DNA from: Halorussus halophilus
GTDB lineage: Archaea; Halobacteriota; Halobacteria; Halobacteriales; Haladaptataceae
Reading direction: 5' to 3'
DNA: 64,000 nt
Assembly (NCBI RefSeq): GCF_008831545.1
Contig: NZ_CP044523.1
Span: 1,426,001-1,490,000 of the forward strand
A model generated the notes under the pieces. The model had not been told where the DNA came from. It did no database searches and was given only the letters and a program-made list of their open reading frames with translations. The position numbers and the translations under genes are program-made. Positions 16,820 through 25,859 of the stretch are shown one piece after another. How positions within the stretch are numbered: position 1 is the stretch's first letter; each line of letters opens with the position of its first letter.

Positions 16820-17165
16820 CACAGACACCTCCACCACTCGAACCCCCGACCCACAACACCAGGAACACAGACCTGCCTCACTCCTCGAGAACCAAGCCAT
16901 CGACCCAACCCCCGTCCACCCCATCCCACTGCGGATGCTCCCCTATCTATACTAGTTGGTTTCTGCGGGCGATTCTGCATGGACAGCACACCCGTCATGC
17001 GATTTTCAGTGGACACGGCCGACCGACAGTTGCGCTGTATGACCAGGCTCTGTGGACGGCCAGAGTACGACCGAGGTAGTGGGCGGAGAACCCCTGAGAC
17101 TGGGCGTATATCGGGAACAGGTCGACGGAACTCGTGGGAGGCGTCGCTATCTCTCAAACTCTGCA
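16820..17165. other. Intergenic region before the primase gene
   Basis: No gene recognised in these 346 bases. A TATA-like block on the minus strand near 16945-16957 is the likely promoter of the primase gene, which would separate it from the coupling-protein operon upstream. Confidence 0.4.
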
Positions 17166-20100
17166 TCATTCTGGTTCGCCTCCTTGGTCGAGAAGTTCGT
17201 ATCCTGTTTCCGTGAGGGCGAGATCGGTGTAGAATTGGACACGAGTGCCGTCCACTCTGCGCCGTTTGGTATCGAACTCGATTACGTCCCCTAATTTCCG
17301 GGTGAACCAGCTTTTGGTCGTTCCATCGATACCCTGTTGGTCCGCCCACTTCGTGTACGCTCGGTACACTTCGTCCTTCGGGACGCGGGTGTCCTCGGTC
17401 TGCGTGATGTACATCGCAGCGAACGCCTCGATACCGTTAGCAGTCACATCACCCTCCAACAAGGCGTCCGCCTCGGCAGATGCCGGGATATCCTCTACTC
17501 CAGCGTCAGACTCGATACCCCATGACTCATTCTCCCGGCGGGGTTCGTCAGTCGAGTCACCCGTAGTCGGCCAGAGAGTGCCGTCCTGAACGCATGTAGC
17601 GAGCGGGTAGGTGAGTCCGTGCTGAAAGAGGAGTGGAGCGTCGTCGCTGGGGAGAATCAGGATAAGGTACTGGTCGCGCGAGAGTGGTGGGTCCGGAAGT
17701 TCAACGTCGGGGACGAACGGTCGTTTGACTGGAACCCACGCTGCTTCGAAGTCGTCTTTCGAGTCGTAGACTGTGGTCTCCCCTGGTTCATGCACCGTGT
17801 ACTGGCCGGTTTCACGGTCATGGCTGTAATAGGCTGGAACGCGGTCCTTCGACAGACTCTCGTGGTCGGGGATGCGGGCGAACTCCGTCTTACCGTCCGA
17901 GAGGACTCGCTCATCCTCGTCGCGGGTCCAGACTGTCCGGTTCGAGTCAGCAGTTCGTGGTCGAATGGCTGTCACGCCGCCGCGAGTCGTCGCGCCACCG
18001 CTGAAGGTCACGACCTCGTCGCAGTTGTAGAACTGCTCGGTTCCATCGGCGAGTTCTCGCCACGGTGGCGAACACATATTCTCGATTCGGTCAGCCCACT
18101 CTGTCGTCGTCTCGCCGGGGCGAACGACGAAGATGGGAATCCTGCCGTCCTCGTGGGCGCGGGCGAGATTTCGGAGGACTTTCGCCGGACGCTCTGGCGT
18201 CGTTGACTCAGCTTCGATAGTGAACGCAGTATCGTACTCGGGATGCGTAGCGGTGGCGTCGGGTTGCGTGCTTCCGTCCTGCTCAACGATTTGAACGCTA
18301 AATCCTTGCTCAGTGAGTACTCGTTCGGTGTCACTCAGGAGTGCATCGTGTTCTGAGCCTCCGGCCGACCGCACGTCGCCTGTATCGGGTTGGACGATGT
18401 CTTCGCCGTCCTCGGAAAGTCGCGTTACGACGGCGTCGTTCTGAAGGTCGATATCGACCTCAATGAGCCGTGATGTGTCGCGTACATCGGGGAACTCCAG
18501 CGGGTCAGTTTCGATGTCGAGGTGGTCGTGGTCGGTCTGGTCGAGGCGAACCAATAGTTCCTCGTCAACCGTGGGGGCGTCCACCCAGCCATTGGTCTCG
18601 CGCACACCCTCTCGGAGTTGGACGGCACGAATCGCTTCCGCCATCGTCTCGGCCAGCAACTTCTCCGGGTTCGCCGCGTCGTTTGAATCGCTGTACAGGA
18701 GGTTCTGGAGGATTTCACCGTCGGTGAGTCGGTCGGCTCCATACCGGTGGAGACTCTCTTCGATGACGCCCTCGACAGCGTTAGCTGATCGGAGCGGTGG
18801 GTATGGTGGGAACGACTGGATGCGGACTGGCTCGGAGTACTGACCTCCATCGAGTGGGAGTTTCGTCCACGCTTGATACTGGTCGGTCGAGATGAGGTCA
18901 TCGGCCGTATACCCACGGAATCGCTTCATTAGGAGATGGGCGTCGTCCACGTCGTTCACCGAGAACGCGAGGAGGTTGTCGCAGTTGTTCAGCATTGCCT
19001 TGCGTGTCTCCTCGTCGAATTGCGAGGGAAACTGGGACGCAAGCGTCACCGAGAGCCGCATCGATCGGGCGCGGGCGAGCATTGATTTGATGCTGAGGTT
19101 GTCGCTTGCGATGTCGTCGAACTCGTCACACAATACGAAGTACGGGTCCGGCTTGGTGTCCTGTTCGTAGGACCGCTGCTGGATGGCGCTCCAGAGGTTC
19201 CGCATCACGCCGAGCGCGACCATCGTCTTGATGTCCGTGTTTTCCACGGGCGTGGACACGATGACGATCCGGTCGTTCTCGATGATATCCCGGAAGTCGA
19301 TGGTGCTCTCGCGGTGGGCGATGATGCGTCGGATGACTGCGTTCTCGACCCACGACTTGATTCGTTTCAGGAGTGGCCGTACCGTCTCGTCGTCCATGCG
19401 GGCGATTTCGAGACAGAACTCCCGCACATAGGGGTCTTCTACGTCACGGGCGAATTCCTCGCGACGCTTGGCGTTCAGCAGCGTGAAGTACATATCGATC
19501 ACCGAGAACGGCTTCTCGGACTGCAGCATCGCCCGGCCCATCGACTCGGTGATCGACTCCATGTTCACGCCCCAGTACTCGTCCGTGTCGAGGATTGCTT
19601 TCAGGTTCTCGATGCGGTTCTCGATCTCGTTCTCTCGCTCAGTTGTGGTGGCACAGTCGGGGAGTTTGAGGAAGTTCAGCCCAATCGTCTTGCCGTGGTC
19701 GGCCGCACCGGGTTCGATCCAGACCACGTCGTCAAGGCGGTGGGCGGGGAGTTTCCGCAAGAGTTCACGGGAGTCACGGGCTTTCGGGTCGATGTAGACG
19801 AAGCCATACCCGGCGTACGCCCACTGCACCATCATGTTCAGTAGCTCCGTGGTTTTGCCGTAGCCCGTCACGCCCGTAATCCAGTTATGCCGGAACAGGG
19901 AGTCGAACCGAAGTGGTGCTTCGCGGAACCCGCGACGAGCGTTCTGGTCGTAGCCAACCCAGAGCGGGCCACCCGGATTGTCGACCCCAGACTCGAACAT
20001 CTCGCGGACGTATTCTCCTGCCACGGTGCCTTCATTCGCTGTTTCAGTTTTGATGGCTTTGCCACCGACTGCGACGGTGTCGAGAGCGGTGATGTCGTAC

Positions 20101-20312
20101 GTCTCGTCAAGCCGCGAGCAGGGTACGGCGTCTGATTCGGGAACAGACGCCTCCTCGTCATTGGTCTCAGTACGGGCTGTTGTCTCTCCCGGTGGTGTAG
20201 CCGGGTCAGATTGAGACGACGGATCGGAGTCGGCATCATCTTGTCCGAAGAATCGATCAAGCACCGTCTTTCCCTCCGAGTCCGGTTCTGTCCTGTCGAT
20301 TCTCGCTATCAC
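17166..20312 (-). CDS. VirD4/TraD-like conjugative coupling ATPase
   Basis: A 1048-residue RecA-type motor of the HerA/FtsK/VirD4 group. A disordered acidic N-terminus (about 1-70) precedes the motor. Walker A is GVTGYGKTT at 147-155, followed by a membrane-protein-like MVQWAYAGYGFVYIDPKARD. Walker B is YFVLCDEFDD at 391-400 and the ASQFPSQFDEETR sensor region follows near 425. Coupling proteins bring DNA-protein substrates to the T4SS channel. Beyond about residue 540 is a 500-residue extension with a nuclease/Mrr-like stretch (EQDGSTQPDATATHPEYDTAF with IEAESTT following, a D...E-x-E arrangement near 690) and a C-terminal wHTH-like end. No N-terminal membrane helices are seen; the DUF8128-like protein upstream may supply the anchor. 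The ATG overlaps the upstream gene by 56 bases. Confidence 0.8.
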   Translation of the reverse strand: MIARIDRTEPDSEGKTVLDRFFGQDDADSDPSSQSDPATPPGETTARTETNDEEASVPESDAVPCSRLDETYDITALDTVAVGGKAIKTETANEGTVAGEYVREMFESGVDNPGGPLWVGYDQNARRGFREAPLRFDSLFRHNWITGVTGYGKTTELLNMMVQWAYAGYGFVYIDPKARDSRELLRKLPAHRLDDVVWIEPGAADHGKTIGLNFLKLPDCATTTERENEIENRIENLKAILDTDEYWGVNMESITESMGRAMLQSEKPFSVIDMYFTLLNAKRREEFARDVEDPYVREFCLEIARMDDETVRPLLKRIKSWVENAVIRRIIAHRESTIDFRDIIENDRIVIVSTPVENTDIKTMVALGVMRNLWSAIQQRSYEQDTKPDPYFVLCDEFDDIASDNLSIKSMLARARSMRLSVTLASQFPSQFDEETRKAMLNNCDNLLAFSVNDVDDAHLLMKRFRGYTADDLISTDQYQAWTKLPLDGGQYSEPVRIQSFPPYPPLRSANAVEGVIEESLHRYGADRLTDGEILQNLLYSDSNDAANPEKLLAETMAEAIRAVQLREGVRETNGWVDAPTVDEELLVRLDQTDHDHLDIETDPLEFPDVRDTSRLIEVDIDLQNDAVVTRLSEDGEDIVQPDTGDVRSAGGSEHDALLSDTERVLTEQGFSVQIVEQDGSTQPDATATHPEYDTAFTIEAESTTPERPAKVLRNLARAHEDGRIPIFVVRPGETTTEWADRIENMCSPPWRELADGTEQFYNCDEVVTFSGGATTRGGVTAIRPRTADSNRTVWTRDEDERVLSDGKTEFARIPDHESLSKDRVPAYYSHDRETGQYTVHEPGETTVYDSKDDFEAAWVPVKRPFVPDVELPDPPLSRDQYLILILPSDDAPLLFQHGLTYPLATCVQDGTLWPTTGDSTDEPRRENESWGIESDAGVEDIPASAEADALLEGDVTANGIEAFAAMYITQTEDTRVPKDEVYRAYTKWADQQGIDGTTKSWFTRKLGDVIEFDTKRRRVDGTRVQFYTDLALTETGYELLDQGGEPE

Positions 20313-21495
20313 GACTCGGTCTTGAGCCGTCAGTCGCTCGAACGTCAGTTGACAGTCTGTCGTGGTTGGTGCGGCTAGTTTGGGCGTTTTTGCTGAAATG
20401 GCTACGGTCAGCCTGAAACGATGATACAGAGTACGACTGGCTGTCGGCAGGGACGCCGACGCCAGCGGCCAGTCGCGACCAGTCGATATCAGAGTTCTCG
20501 ATATCCTCGTTCGGGAAGTGGACGAGTCCGGCGAGTTCGTTCACCGTCAGGACGTTTGCTCGCCCCCAGAGCGTGCGTTTGAGCCAGCTTCTGGGCGTGA
20601 GCGTTCGCATTCCTGCGGCCTCAAGAACAGCGGGAAGGTGAGACGAACTCGCGTATCTTGGTTCGAAGCCTTGGCTCGTATGGTCGTGGTCGAAGACACG
20701 GACGGCGTCGGTAATGCGCTGCAGTCGGTGTGCTGCCGTTGGTCCATCAGGAGCAATCGAGAGAACGCGGATGGTAGTGGCGAACGCTGGGTGGCCCAGT
20801 TGGGCGGCGATATCGTCGGCAGCCTGTGTGTCGCGTTTCGACTGCACGACTTGCGGGTCAAGATACCCCTCGACGGTTCCTTGGCGGCGCGAGTGGGCGA
20901 GACGGGTGACGTCGCCGTGTCCGGATCGTCCGAGGAGTCCGCGTCGAGTCCATGTCTGGGTGACGGGCATGAACACGATTTGGAGGATGGTCGTTTCCTC
21001 ATCAGCGCCGACGAGGCGTGACAGGAGCGTCCGATACGGGTCGTCGTCAAGTGGGGGCCGTGAGTCGAGGTGTTTTATCGGAAATGCGGTGTCCTGCTTG
21101 AGCTGGAGGTGACCGCCGGCAACGTGCTGGCCGGGGATGATATCCGGAAACCCGCTGTCATCGACTGTTTGCGTCTCGCTGTTCGGATAGTGGGCGTTAA
21201 CGAGCGCGATTGCGTCCTGCTGGTCTGGTGCGCGAAGGTAGAATTGGAGTTGCCCATCTTCGAACCAGATTTCGGCGGCGTACACGGGCGCGCCACGACG
21301 ACGGAATGTCCGGGCGGGCGTGGTGTGGAGTCCACGGAGAAAGCGAGGACCAGCTTGAATGCCGTCCGTATCGAGGAATGGGCGAACCTGTATGAGTGGC
21401 TCGTCGGCTGCGGCTTCACGTGTCTGGGCGACTAGCTCGGATGTTAGTTCGATGCTGTGTGGTGAGGTCGTAGTCGTTGAGGTGGTGAATCCCAT
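20257..21495 (-). CDS. DUF8128-like T4SS adaptor (coupling-protein N-terminal module)
   Basis: About 412 residues from the ATG at 21495 (MGFTTSTTTT); the frame is open to 21573, but that would overlap the upstream gene. The body has ferredoxin-like alternation of strands and helices: a VYAAEIWFEDGQLQFYLRAP strand pair, PFLDTDGIQAGPRFL, ATTIRVLSIAPDG, and VLTVNELAGLVHFPNEDIEN near the end. In Gram-positive and candidate-phyla conjugation systems, a similar module with an L-S-x-E-E-L-A-x-x-x-H-x-P end (DUF8128) sits directly before the TraD-type motor in one chain. Here it is encoded separately, just before the motor gene. The C-terminal 60 residues are polar and likely disordered. Assignment rests on pattern, not a search. 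Confidence 0.55.
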   Translation of the reverse strand: MGFTTSTTTTSPHSIELTSELVAQTREAAADEPLIQVRPFLDTDGIQAGPRFLRGLHTTPARTFRRRGAPVYAAEIWFEDGQLQFYLRAPDQQDAIALVNAHYPNSETQTVDDSGFPDIIPGQHVAGGHLQLKQDTAFPIKHLDSRPPLDDDPYRTLLSRLVGADEETTILQIVFMPVTQTWTRRGLLGRSGHGDVTRLAHSRRQGTVEGYLDPQVVQSKRDTQAADDIAAQLGHPAFATTIRVLSIAPDGPTAAHRLQRITDAVRVFDHDHTSQGFEPRYASSSHLPAVLEAAGMRTLTPRSWLKRTLWGRANVLTVNELAGLVHFPNEDIENSDIDWSRLAAGVGVPADSQSYSVSSFQADRSHFSKNAQTSRTNHDRLSTDVRATDGSRPSRDSENRQDRTGLGGKDGA

Positions 21496-21530
21496 GATGT
21501 TGGGGTGGAGTCGTGTGGTTGGTCGGTGTG

Positions 21531-22637
21531 TTACTTGCGGTGCTGGTCGTCTGTGAGTGCTGAGCGAAGCCACTGGGGAAACACGTCGAGGATGGCGTCA
21601 CGGACGTTGGAGTCGTATGGCAGTCGTCGCGCGGTGAACGTGAGCGCGACGATGGCGGGAATCGCGGCGAGAATTCCAGTCGTGGTCGGTGCGAAGACGC
21701 CGGGGAACGGAACGCCGAAGGTGAGTGCGAGTAGGCCGGGGAGGATGCCGACTCGACCGGCAATCATCCACGGACCACGAGAGGGCTTCCAGATGCCGAT
21801 AGCGAGGTCGTGACGGATGGCGAGGTCGATGTACCACGCGACACCGACGGCACCTATCGTCCAGATAGTACCGGCGAGCAGTTGTGTAAGCGGTGTTGTA
21901 GGGCCGACTCCCGTTGTGGTGCCCAAGAGACTGAGTGCGCCGATGCCAGCGGTCACACCAGCGGCGGTGAGTGGGACCCACGGATGGTGCGTTCGGGTGC
22001 GATACCCGCGTGGGTCGAAGTGCACGCGCTCAACGGCATGGGCCGTGTACGCGACACCGACGAATCCACCGACGAGCCATGGCCGTGCGACGAACTCAAC
22101 ACCAATTGTGCCCGCCGTCATGACGGTCGTGTAGGCCCAGTGACTGCCGTTGTTGGCATCCGCTGTGAGACTTCCGACAATGCCAGCCACGATGACGATG
22201 GCTGCGACGAGGGCGACAGCGCCGACGATGCTTGCGGCGACGCGGCGCGCGAACAGTGATGTTGCAGTCGGGTCGGACACCCAGTACGCGAGATACTCCA
22301 ACCGAGTGGGTTCGTGCTCGCGTTCTTGGACCCGTTTGGCACAGACGTCAGCCCGCCATGCAGCGGTCGGCCGATTCACACATGATTCGCACAGCAGGAC
22401 TTGGTTCTCGACGGTGTACACGTTCTCGACGAGTTCACGGAGAACGAACGGATCGCCCTCAGCTAAATCGCCAGCGGCAGGGAGGTAGACAGTCTCCTGG
22501 CATGCCTCACAGGTCGCGCTCTCCCGTCCGAGCACTTCCGCAATCACCGCTGGCAGGTCGTATTCGCGGGTGAGCGGTGACCATACGACGGCCGTCCGTC
22601 GTGTTTCCTCGATTGGAGTGTAGTCCTCGGGGTCCAT
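21531..22637 (-). CDS. T4SS-cluster membrane protein with a CxxC zinc knuckle
   Basis: About 368 residues from the ATG at 22637 (MDPEDYTPIEE). A longer start is possible at a GTG (22724) that overlaps the stop of the VirB4 gene as GTGACTAG. The N-terminal cytoplasmic part has C-E-A-C and C-E-S-C pairs about 45 residues apart, fitting a zinc ribbon. At least six membrane segments follow, for example VGAVALVAAIVIVAGIVGSL, FVGVAYTAHAVERVHF, LLAGTIWTIGAVGVAWYI and GILAAIPAIVALTF. It lies within the secretion operon between VirB4 and the DUF8128-like gene, so it probably belongs to the transfer apparatus. No bacterial counterpart is recognised. Confidence 0.6.
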   Translation of the reverse strand: MDPEDYTPIEETRRTAVVWSPLTREYDLPAVIAEVLGRESATCEACQETVYLPAAGDLAEGDPFVLRELVENVYTVENQVLLCESCVNRPTAAWRADVCAKRVQEREHEPTRLEYLAYWVSDPTATSLFARRVAASIVGAVALVAAIVIVAGIVGSLTADANNGSHWAYTTVMTAGTIGVEFVARPWLVGGFVGVAYTAHAVERVHFDPRGYRTRTHHPWVPLTAAGVTAGIGALSLLGTTTGVGPTTPLTQLLAGTIWTIGAVGVAWYIDLAIRHDLAIGIWKPSRGPWMIAGRVGILPGLLALTFGVPFPGVFAPTTTGILAAIPAIVALTFTARRLPYDSNVRDAILDVFPQWLRSALTDDQHRK

Positions 22638-22716
22638 GGCGGTGTTCGTCGAAGGAACGGTCTTGGCTCTCGTCTGGTTGGGGTCGTCGCTCGGTTTCGT
22701 GCTGGTGGAGATGACG

Positions 22717-24711
22717 CTAGTCACTGGACTGCCCCCTCTCCTCTGCCGGTGAAGTGTCTCGATCCGGTTGCGAATCTCGTGAGTCGTCGGCTTCGATGAG
22801 TGCTTCCTCTTCAGGGAGCGCAGTGACGCGAAGCGGGTAGGTGCCGTCTTCGTCGATGTCGAGGAGCGCGGTACTGAATCCAAGTCCCTCTTTCCCGACG
22901 ACGGCGTCGCGGACGAATGCGGCCTGTGCGTCGGTGAGTCCGAGCGCGTCGGCGTGCGCTTGCGTGAGGTTGCCCTGGCGATGCAGGAGTTTAATCGAGG
23001 ACTGGTTGATGAACGTCTCCGCGCCGTCGGTATCGTAGAAGTCCGCGAGTTCCTGCGTGACGAAATGCAGGGAGAGATCGAGATGACGCGAGTGGCGGGT
23101 CGTCCGCTTTAACCACTCGACGCTCCCTGGTGACTCGACGAGGTAGTGGCCCTCGTCAATCGCGACGATAGTGTTACCGGTTGCGCCCTTGAGGCGTTCG
23201 TAGACCGCATCGTACAGTGGCTGCATCACGAGGCCTGCGAGCGCGCCATCTGAACTGCCGCCAAACTGCTGTAAGTCGAGGTAGATGACGCGACTGTCCG
23301 TGAGATCAACTTCGGTCTGGCCGTTCAGGAACGCGAACTGGCCGCCAGTCGTGAACGGTTCGAAGTTCAGGCGGAGGTCTTCGGCGTGGTGTTGCCACGT
23401 GTCGAGTTCGCCCGACGAGTAGTCCTCGCCATTGAGGACCGTTCGCGGGTCGGTGGCGATGTCGCCGAGAACGACACGCACGTCCTCGATGATTGGACTG
23501 TCATGGTGATGGGTCGTGGGGTCGTCTGTAATGCCGTTTCGGGCGTAGGCTTCCCGGACGCATCGTTCGAGGACTTGCCGTCGGTCGCCGAGTGGCGCGC
23601 CGATGTACGCGAAGAACGATTCGAAGAACGCCATTACGGCGCTAGTTCGCTCGGTGAATGGGCTGCCGGATTCGTTCTCAAGGAGGTGGGCGGGCGTTGG
23701 CCGTATTTCGAGGGGGTTGACCGTCCGTGTGCCGCCGATGACGTAGTGTTCGGCGTCAAGACTCTCGGCGAGGCTGGCGAACCCACCGACAGGGTCGATC
23801 ATGACGAGTCCAGTGTCGCGGTCTTTCGCCATTCGCCGAAGCAGAAGCCGCTTCGTGTCGTATGATTTCCCGGACCCAATCTCACCAGCGACCAAGACGT
23901 TGTAGCCGTTTTCACGGGCAAATCGGTCGAGATAGATTGGCGCGCCGGTCGTGGCGTGATACCCGTAGAGGACGCCGCTCTCCTCAATTGTCGTGCTCGC
24001 GGCGAACGGGAATAGCGCGCCTACTGCCTGCCCGAGCATCGGCGTCGTTTGTTTGAGTTCGTCTTTCGCGACCGGACTCCCTGTGACGAGCGCGTCGTCC
24101 TGCCGGTAGGCTGCTGTCTTCGTCGTCAATCGCTGGCGTTCGAGTTCCCCACGAATGCTCGTGGCCACGCTTTCGACTTGCTCCTCGGACGTGCCACGGA
24201 TGGTCAGATAGACGCCGACGTTGAGGACGCGCTGGGCGTTCTCCTGCAGTTGTGCGTACACCGACTCGTGGTCACGGATCCGACGCTCTGTGACTGTCGT
24301 CTTTGCCGACCCCTGCTCTTGAGCCTCGATGTGGTCGACTTTGAGTGACTTAATCGCGCTCTCGAATTGAAGAAGTGACGACCGAGGGTCCTCTGGGTCA
24401 GCGTAGATTGTCACGTCCACGTCGGCACTTGGATGCGTGCAGACGCGGTCGAGCAGTCCCGGTGACGCAGACTCCGGAAATCCGGTGACGAACAGCGTCT
24501 TCACCCATCGATCCCCTGTCCGTGTGGTCCTTGATTCGAGACGTACGCCCGATGGGGCCACTTGAGTCGCATACGTTGCCCTGCGAGTCCCCTCCCGGCC
24601 ATTGCCAGAAGACGAGTCATCGGTATCTTCGTCGGTGTCAGTAGGGGTGTGAGTAGCTGTCTCGGCGGTACGTCCGGGGATGAAGTCGGTGAGTCGGGAG
24701 AGGATGTTCAT
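22717..24711 (-). CDS. VirB4/TrbE-like conjugation ATPase
   Basis: A 664-residue protein of the CagE/TrbE/VirB4 family. The N-terminal part (about 55-250) is the end of the VirB4 N-domain (VTGFPESASPGLL, ADVDVTIYADPEDP). The motor has Walker A GEIGSGKS at 276-283, MIDPVGGF near 305, YLDLQQFGG near 480 and Walker B TIVAIDEGHYL at 514-523, followed by RHSRHLDLSLHFVTQE. VirB4 powers T4SS pilus assembly and substrate transfer. Part of the N-domain appears to be on the preceding protein, whose stop overlaps this ATG (ATGA at 24708-24711). It is the most diagnostic gene of the cluster. Confidence 0.85.
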   Translation of the reverse strand: MNILSRLTDFIPGRTAETATHTPTDTDEDTDDSSSGNGREGTRRATYATQVAPSGVRLESRTTRTGDRWVKTLFVTGFPESASPGLLDRVCTHPSADVDVTIYADPEDPRSSLLQFESAIKSLKVDHIEAQEQGSAKTTVTERRIRDHESVYAQLQENAQRVLNVGVYLTIRGTSEEQVESVATSIRGELERQRLTTKTAAYRQDDALVTGSPVAKDELKQTTPMLGQAVGALFPFAASTTIEESGVLYGYHATTGAPIYLDRFARENGYNVLVAGEIGSGKSYDTKRLLLRRMAKDRDTGLVMIDPVGGFASLAESLDAEHYVIGGTRTVNPLEIRPTPAHLLENESGSPFTERTSAVMAFFESFFAYIGAPLGDRRQVLERCVREAYARNGITDDPTTHHHDSPIIEDVRVVLGDIATDPRTVLNGEDYSSGELDTWQHHAEDLRLNFEPFTTGGQFAFLNGQTEVDLTDSRVIYLDLQQFGGSSDGALAGLVMQPLYDAVYERLKGATGNTIVAIDEGHYLVESPGSVEWLKRTTRHSRHLDLSLHFVTQELADFYDTDGAETFINQSSIKLLHRQGNLTQAHADALGLTDAQAAFVRDAVVGKEGLGFSTALLDIDEDGTYPLRVTALPEEEALIEADDSRDSQPDRDTSPAEERGQSSD

Positions 24712-25859
24712 TGTCGGGGTTCCTCTGTGTCAGCGGGAGTCGTGGGGTTAGTCGGCGAACGGGGCGTTCCGGGGTCAGGGTCAGGTTCGGAAGTGTGGTC
24801 ACTCAGGACGACGGGTGTGGTTCGGAGATGTGGGCCAGCGTCGGGGTACGCGGTTCGCTGCCCGGACCAGTATTCTTCGACGAGCGTGACGAGGTCGGCC
24901 GCTGGCACTGTTTGGACGCCGATATCCTCGACACTCCGCAATTGGTCTGAAAGATGGGAGCGTCGCTCATCGAGAAGCGCGCGCTGTCGTGCTTCGATGG
25001 CTTCCCGGCGGTCGTCCCGCAGGAGTACATCGGCGAACAGCGATGCGAGTGGGTCACCGACGAGTGGAATGGTCGCGAGGCGACTAACCCACGTATGCTC
25101 CTCAAGACTGACCGACTCGATTCCAACCGGGACGAGAACGTGGTATTGGCGAACACTCGTCCCACGCTCGCGGAATTCCTGTGGCCGACGCCGACGGTAT
25201 ACGTCGACGATTTCTGCGAGTGCCGGTGTTGACCTGACGTCAGGGTCGGTTCGTCGGTCGTCGTACGCGGCGGTCAGTTGCGCGGGGTTGACGCGACGCG
25301 CCGACGAATGAATCTGGACGGGATAGTCGAGTGTGTTCAAGACGGCTCCGAGTCCGCGTGCCGACCGCTCCCACTGGTCGCGGTCAGCGAGCGCGAGATT
25401 CGCTGGCTCGATGCGGACTGCACCGACGAGCGTCTCGTCCCGACGCCGAATCGCGTCGGCTTCCGGTTCGACTGTCTGAATCTGCGTTAGCTTCCGCGCG
25501 TCTGGCGGTGGGTCGGTGGCTGAATCGGTGGTTTCGTTGGTGAGTGTCATGGTGGTCTCGCGTCGATGATACGTGATGAACGACCGGAGGAGGCCAAGCG
25601 GCGTCCGGTGGTCCGGACAGATGTGGACGTATGCACCAGCAACGCCGAGGACGAGTACTGCGAGCGCGACGCCGACGAAGAAGCGGCCCGTCGCGATGAC
25701 GACTACTTCGAGCGTCACCATCGCGGCGAGGAGTGCTGGGACGAGAAAGAGGAGGTCCGAATTGGAAATCTCTGCAAACGCGAGGAAGCCAGAGTCAGAC
25801 CCCACGTCGTCGAGGATACGGCGCTCCGGGTCGTCGCCCTGTGGACCAAGGCGCGTCAT
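24708..25859 (-). CDS. PrgI-like membrane protein fused to a VirB4 N-terminal segment
   Basis: A 383-residue protein. Residues about 35-80 hold two adjacent membrane helices (VPALLAAMVTLEVVVIATG and FFVGVALAVLVLGVAGAYV) and a short P-rich turn, RTPLGLLRSFITYHR, as in PrgI proteins of Gram-positive conjugation. The rest (about 110-330) reads like the N-domain of VirB4: ADAIRRRDETLVGAVRIEP, DYPVQIHSSARRVNP and RQYHVLVPVGIESVSLEE. In Gram-positive systems PrgI is a separate small protein and this domain belongs to VirB4. The fusion and the split are therefore unusual. It overlaps its neighbours by ATGA at both ends (25856-25859 and 24708-24711), so translation is coupled. Confidence 0.65.
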   Translation of the reverse strand: MTRLGPQGDDPERRILDDVGSDSGFLAFAEISNSDLLFLVPALLAAMVTLEVVVIATGRFFVGVALAVLVLGVAGAYVHICPDHRTPLGLLRSFITYHRRETTMTLTNETTDSATDPPPDARKLTQIQTVEPEADAIRRRDETLVGAVRIEPANLALADRDQWERSARGLGAVLNTLDYPVQIHSSARRVNPAQLTAAYDDRRTDPDVRSTPALAEIVDVYRRRRPQEFRERGTSVRQYHVLVPVGIESVSLEEHTWVSRLATIPLVGDPLASLFADVLLRDDRREAIEARQRALLDERRSHLSDQLRSVEDIGVQTVPAADLVTLVEEYWSGQRTAYPDAGPHLRTTPVVLSDHTSEPDPDPGTPRSPTNPTTPADTEEPRQ

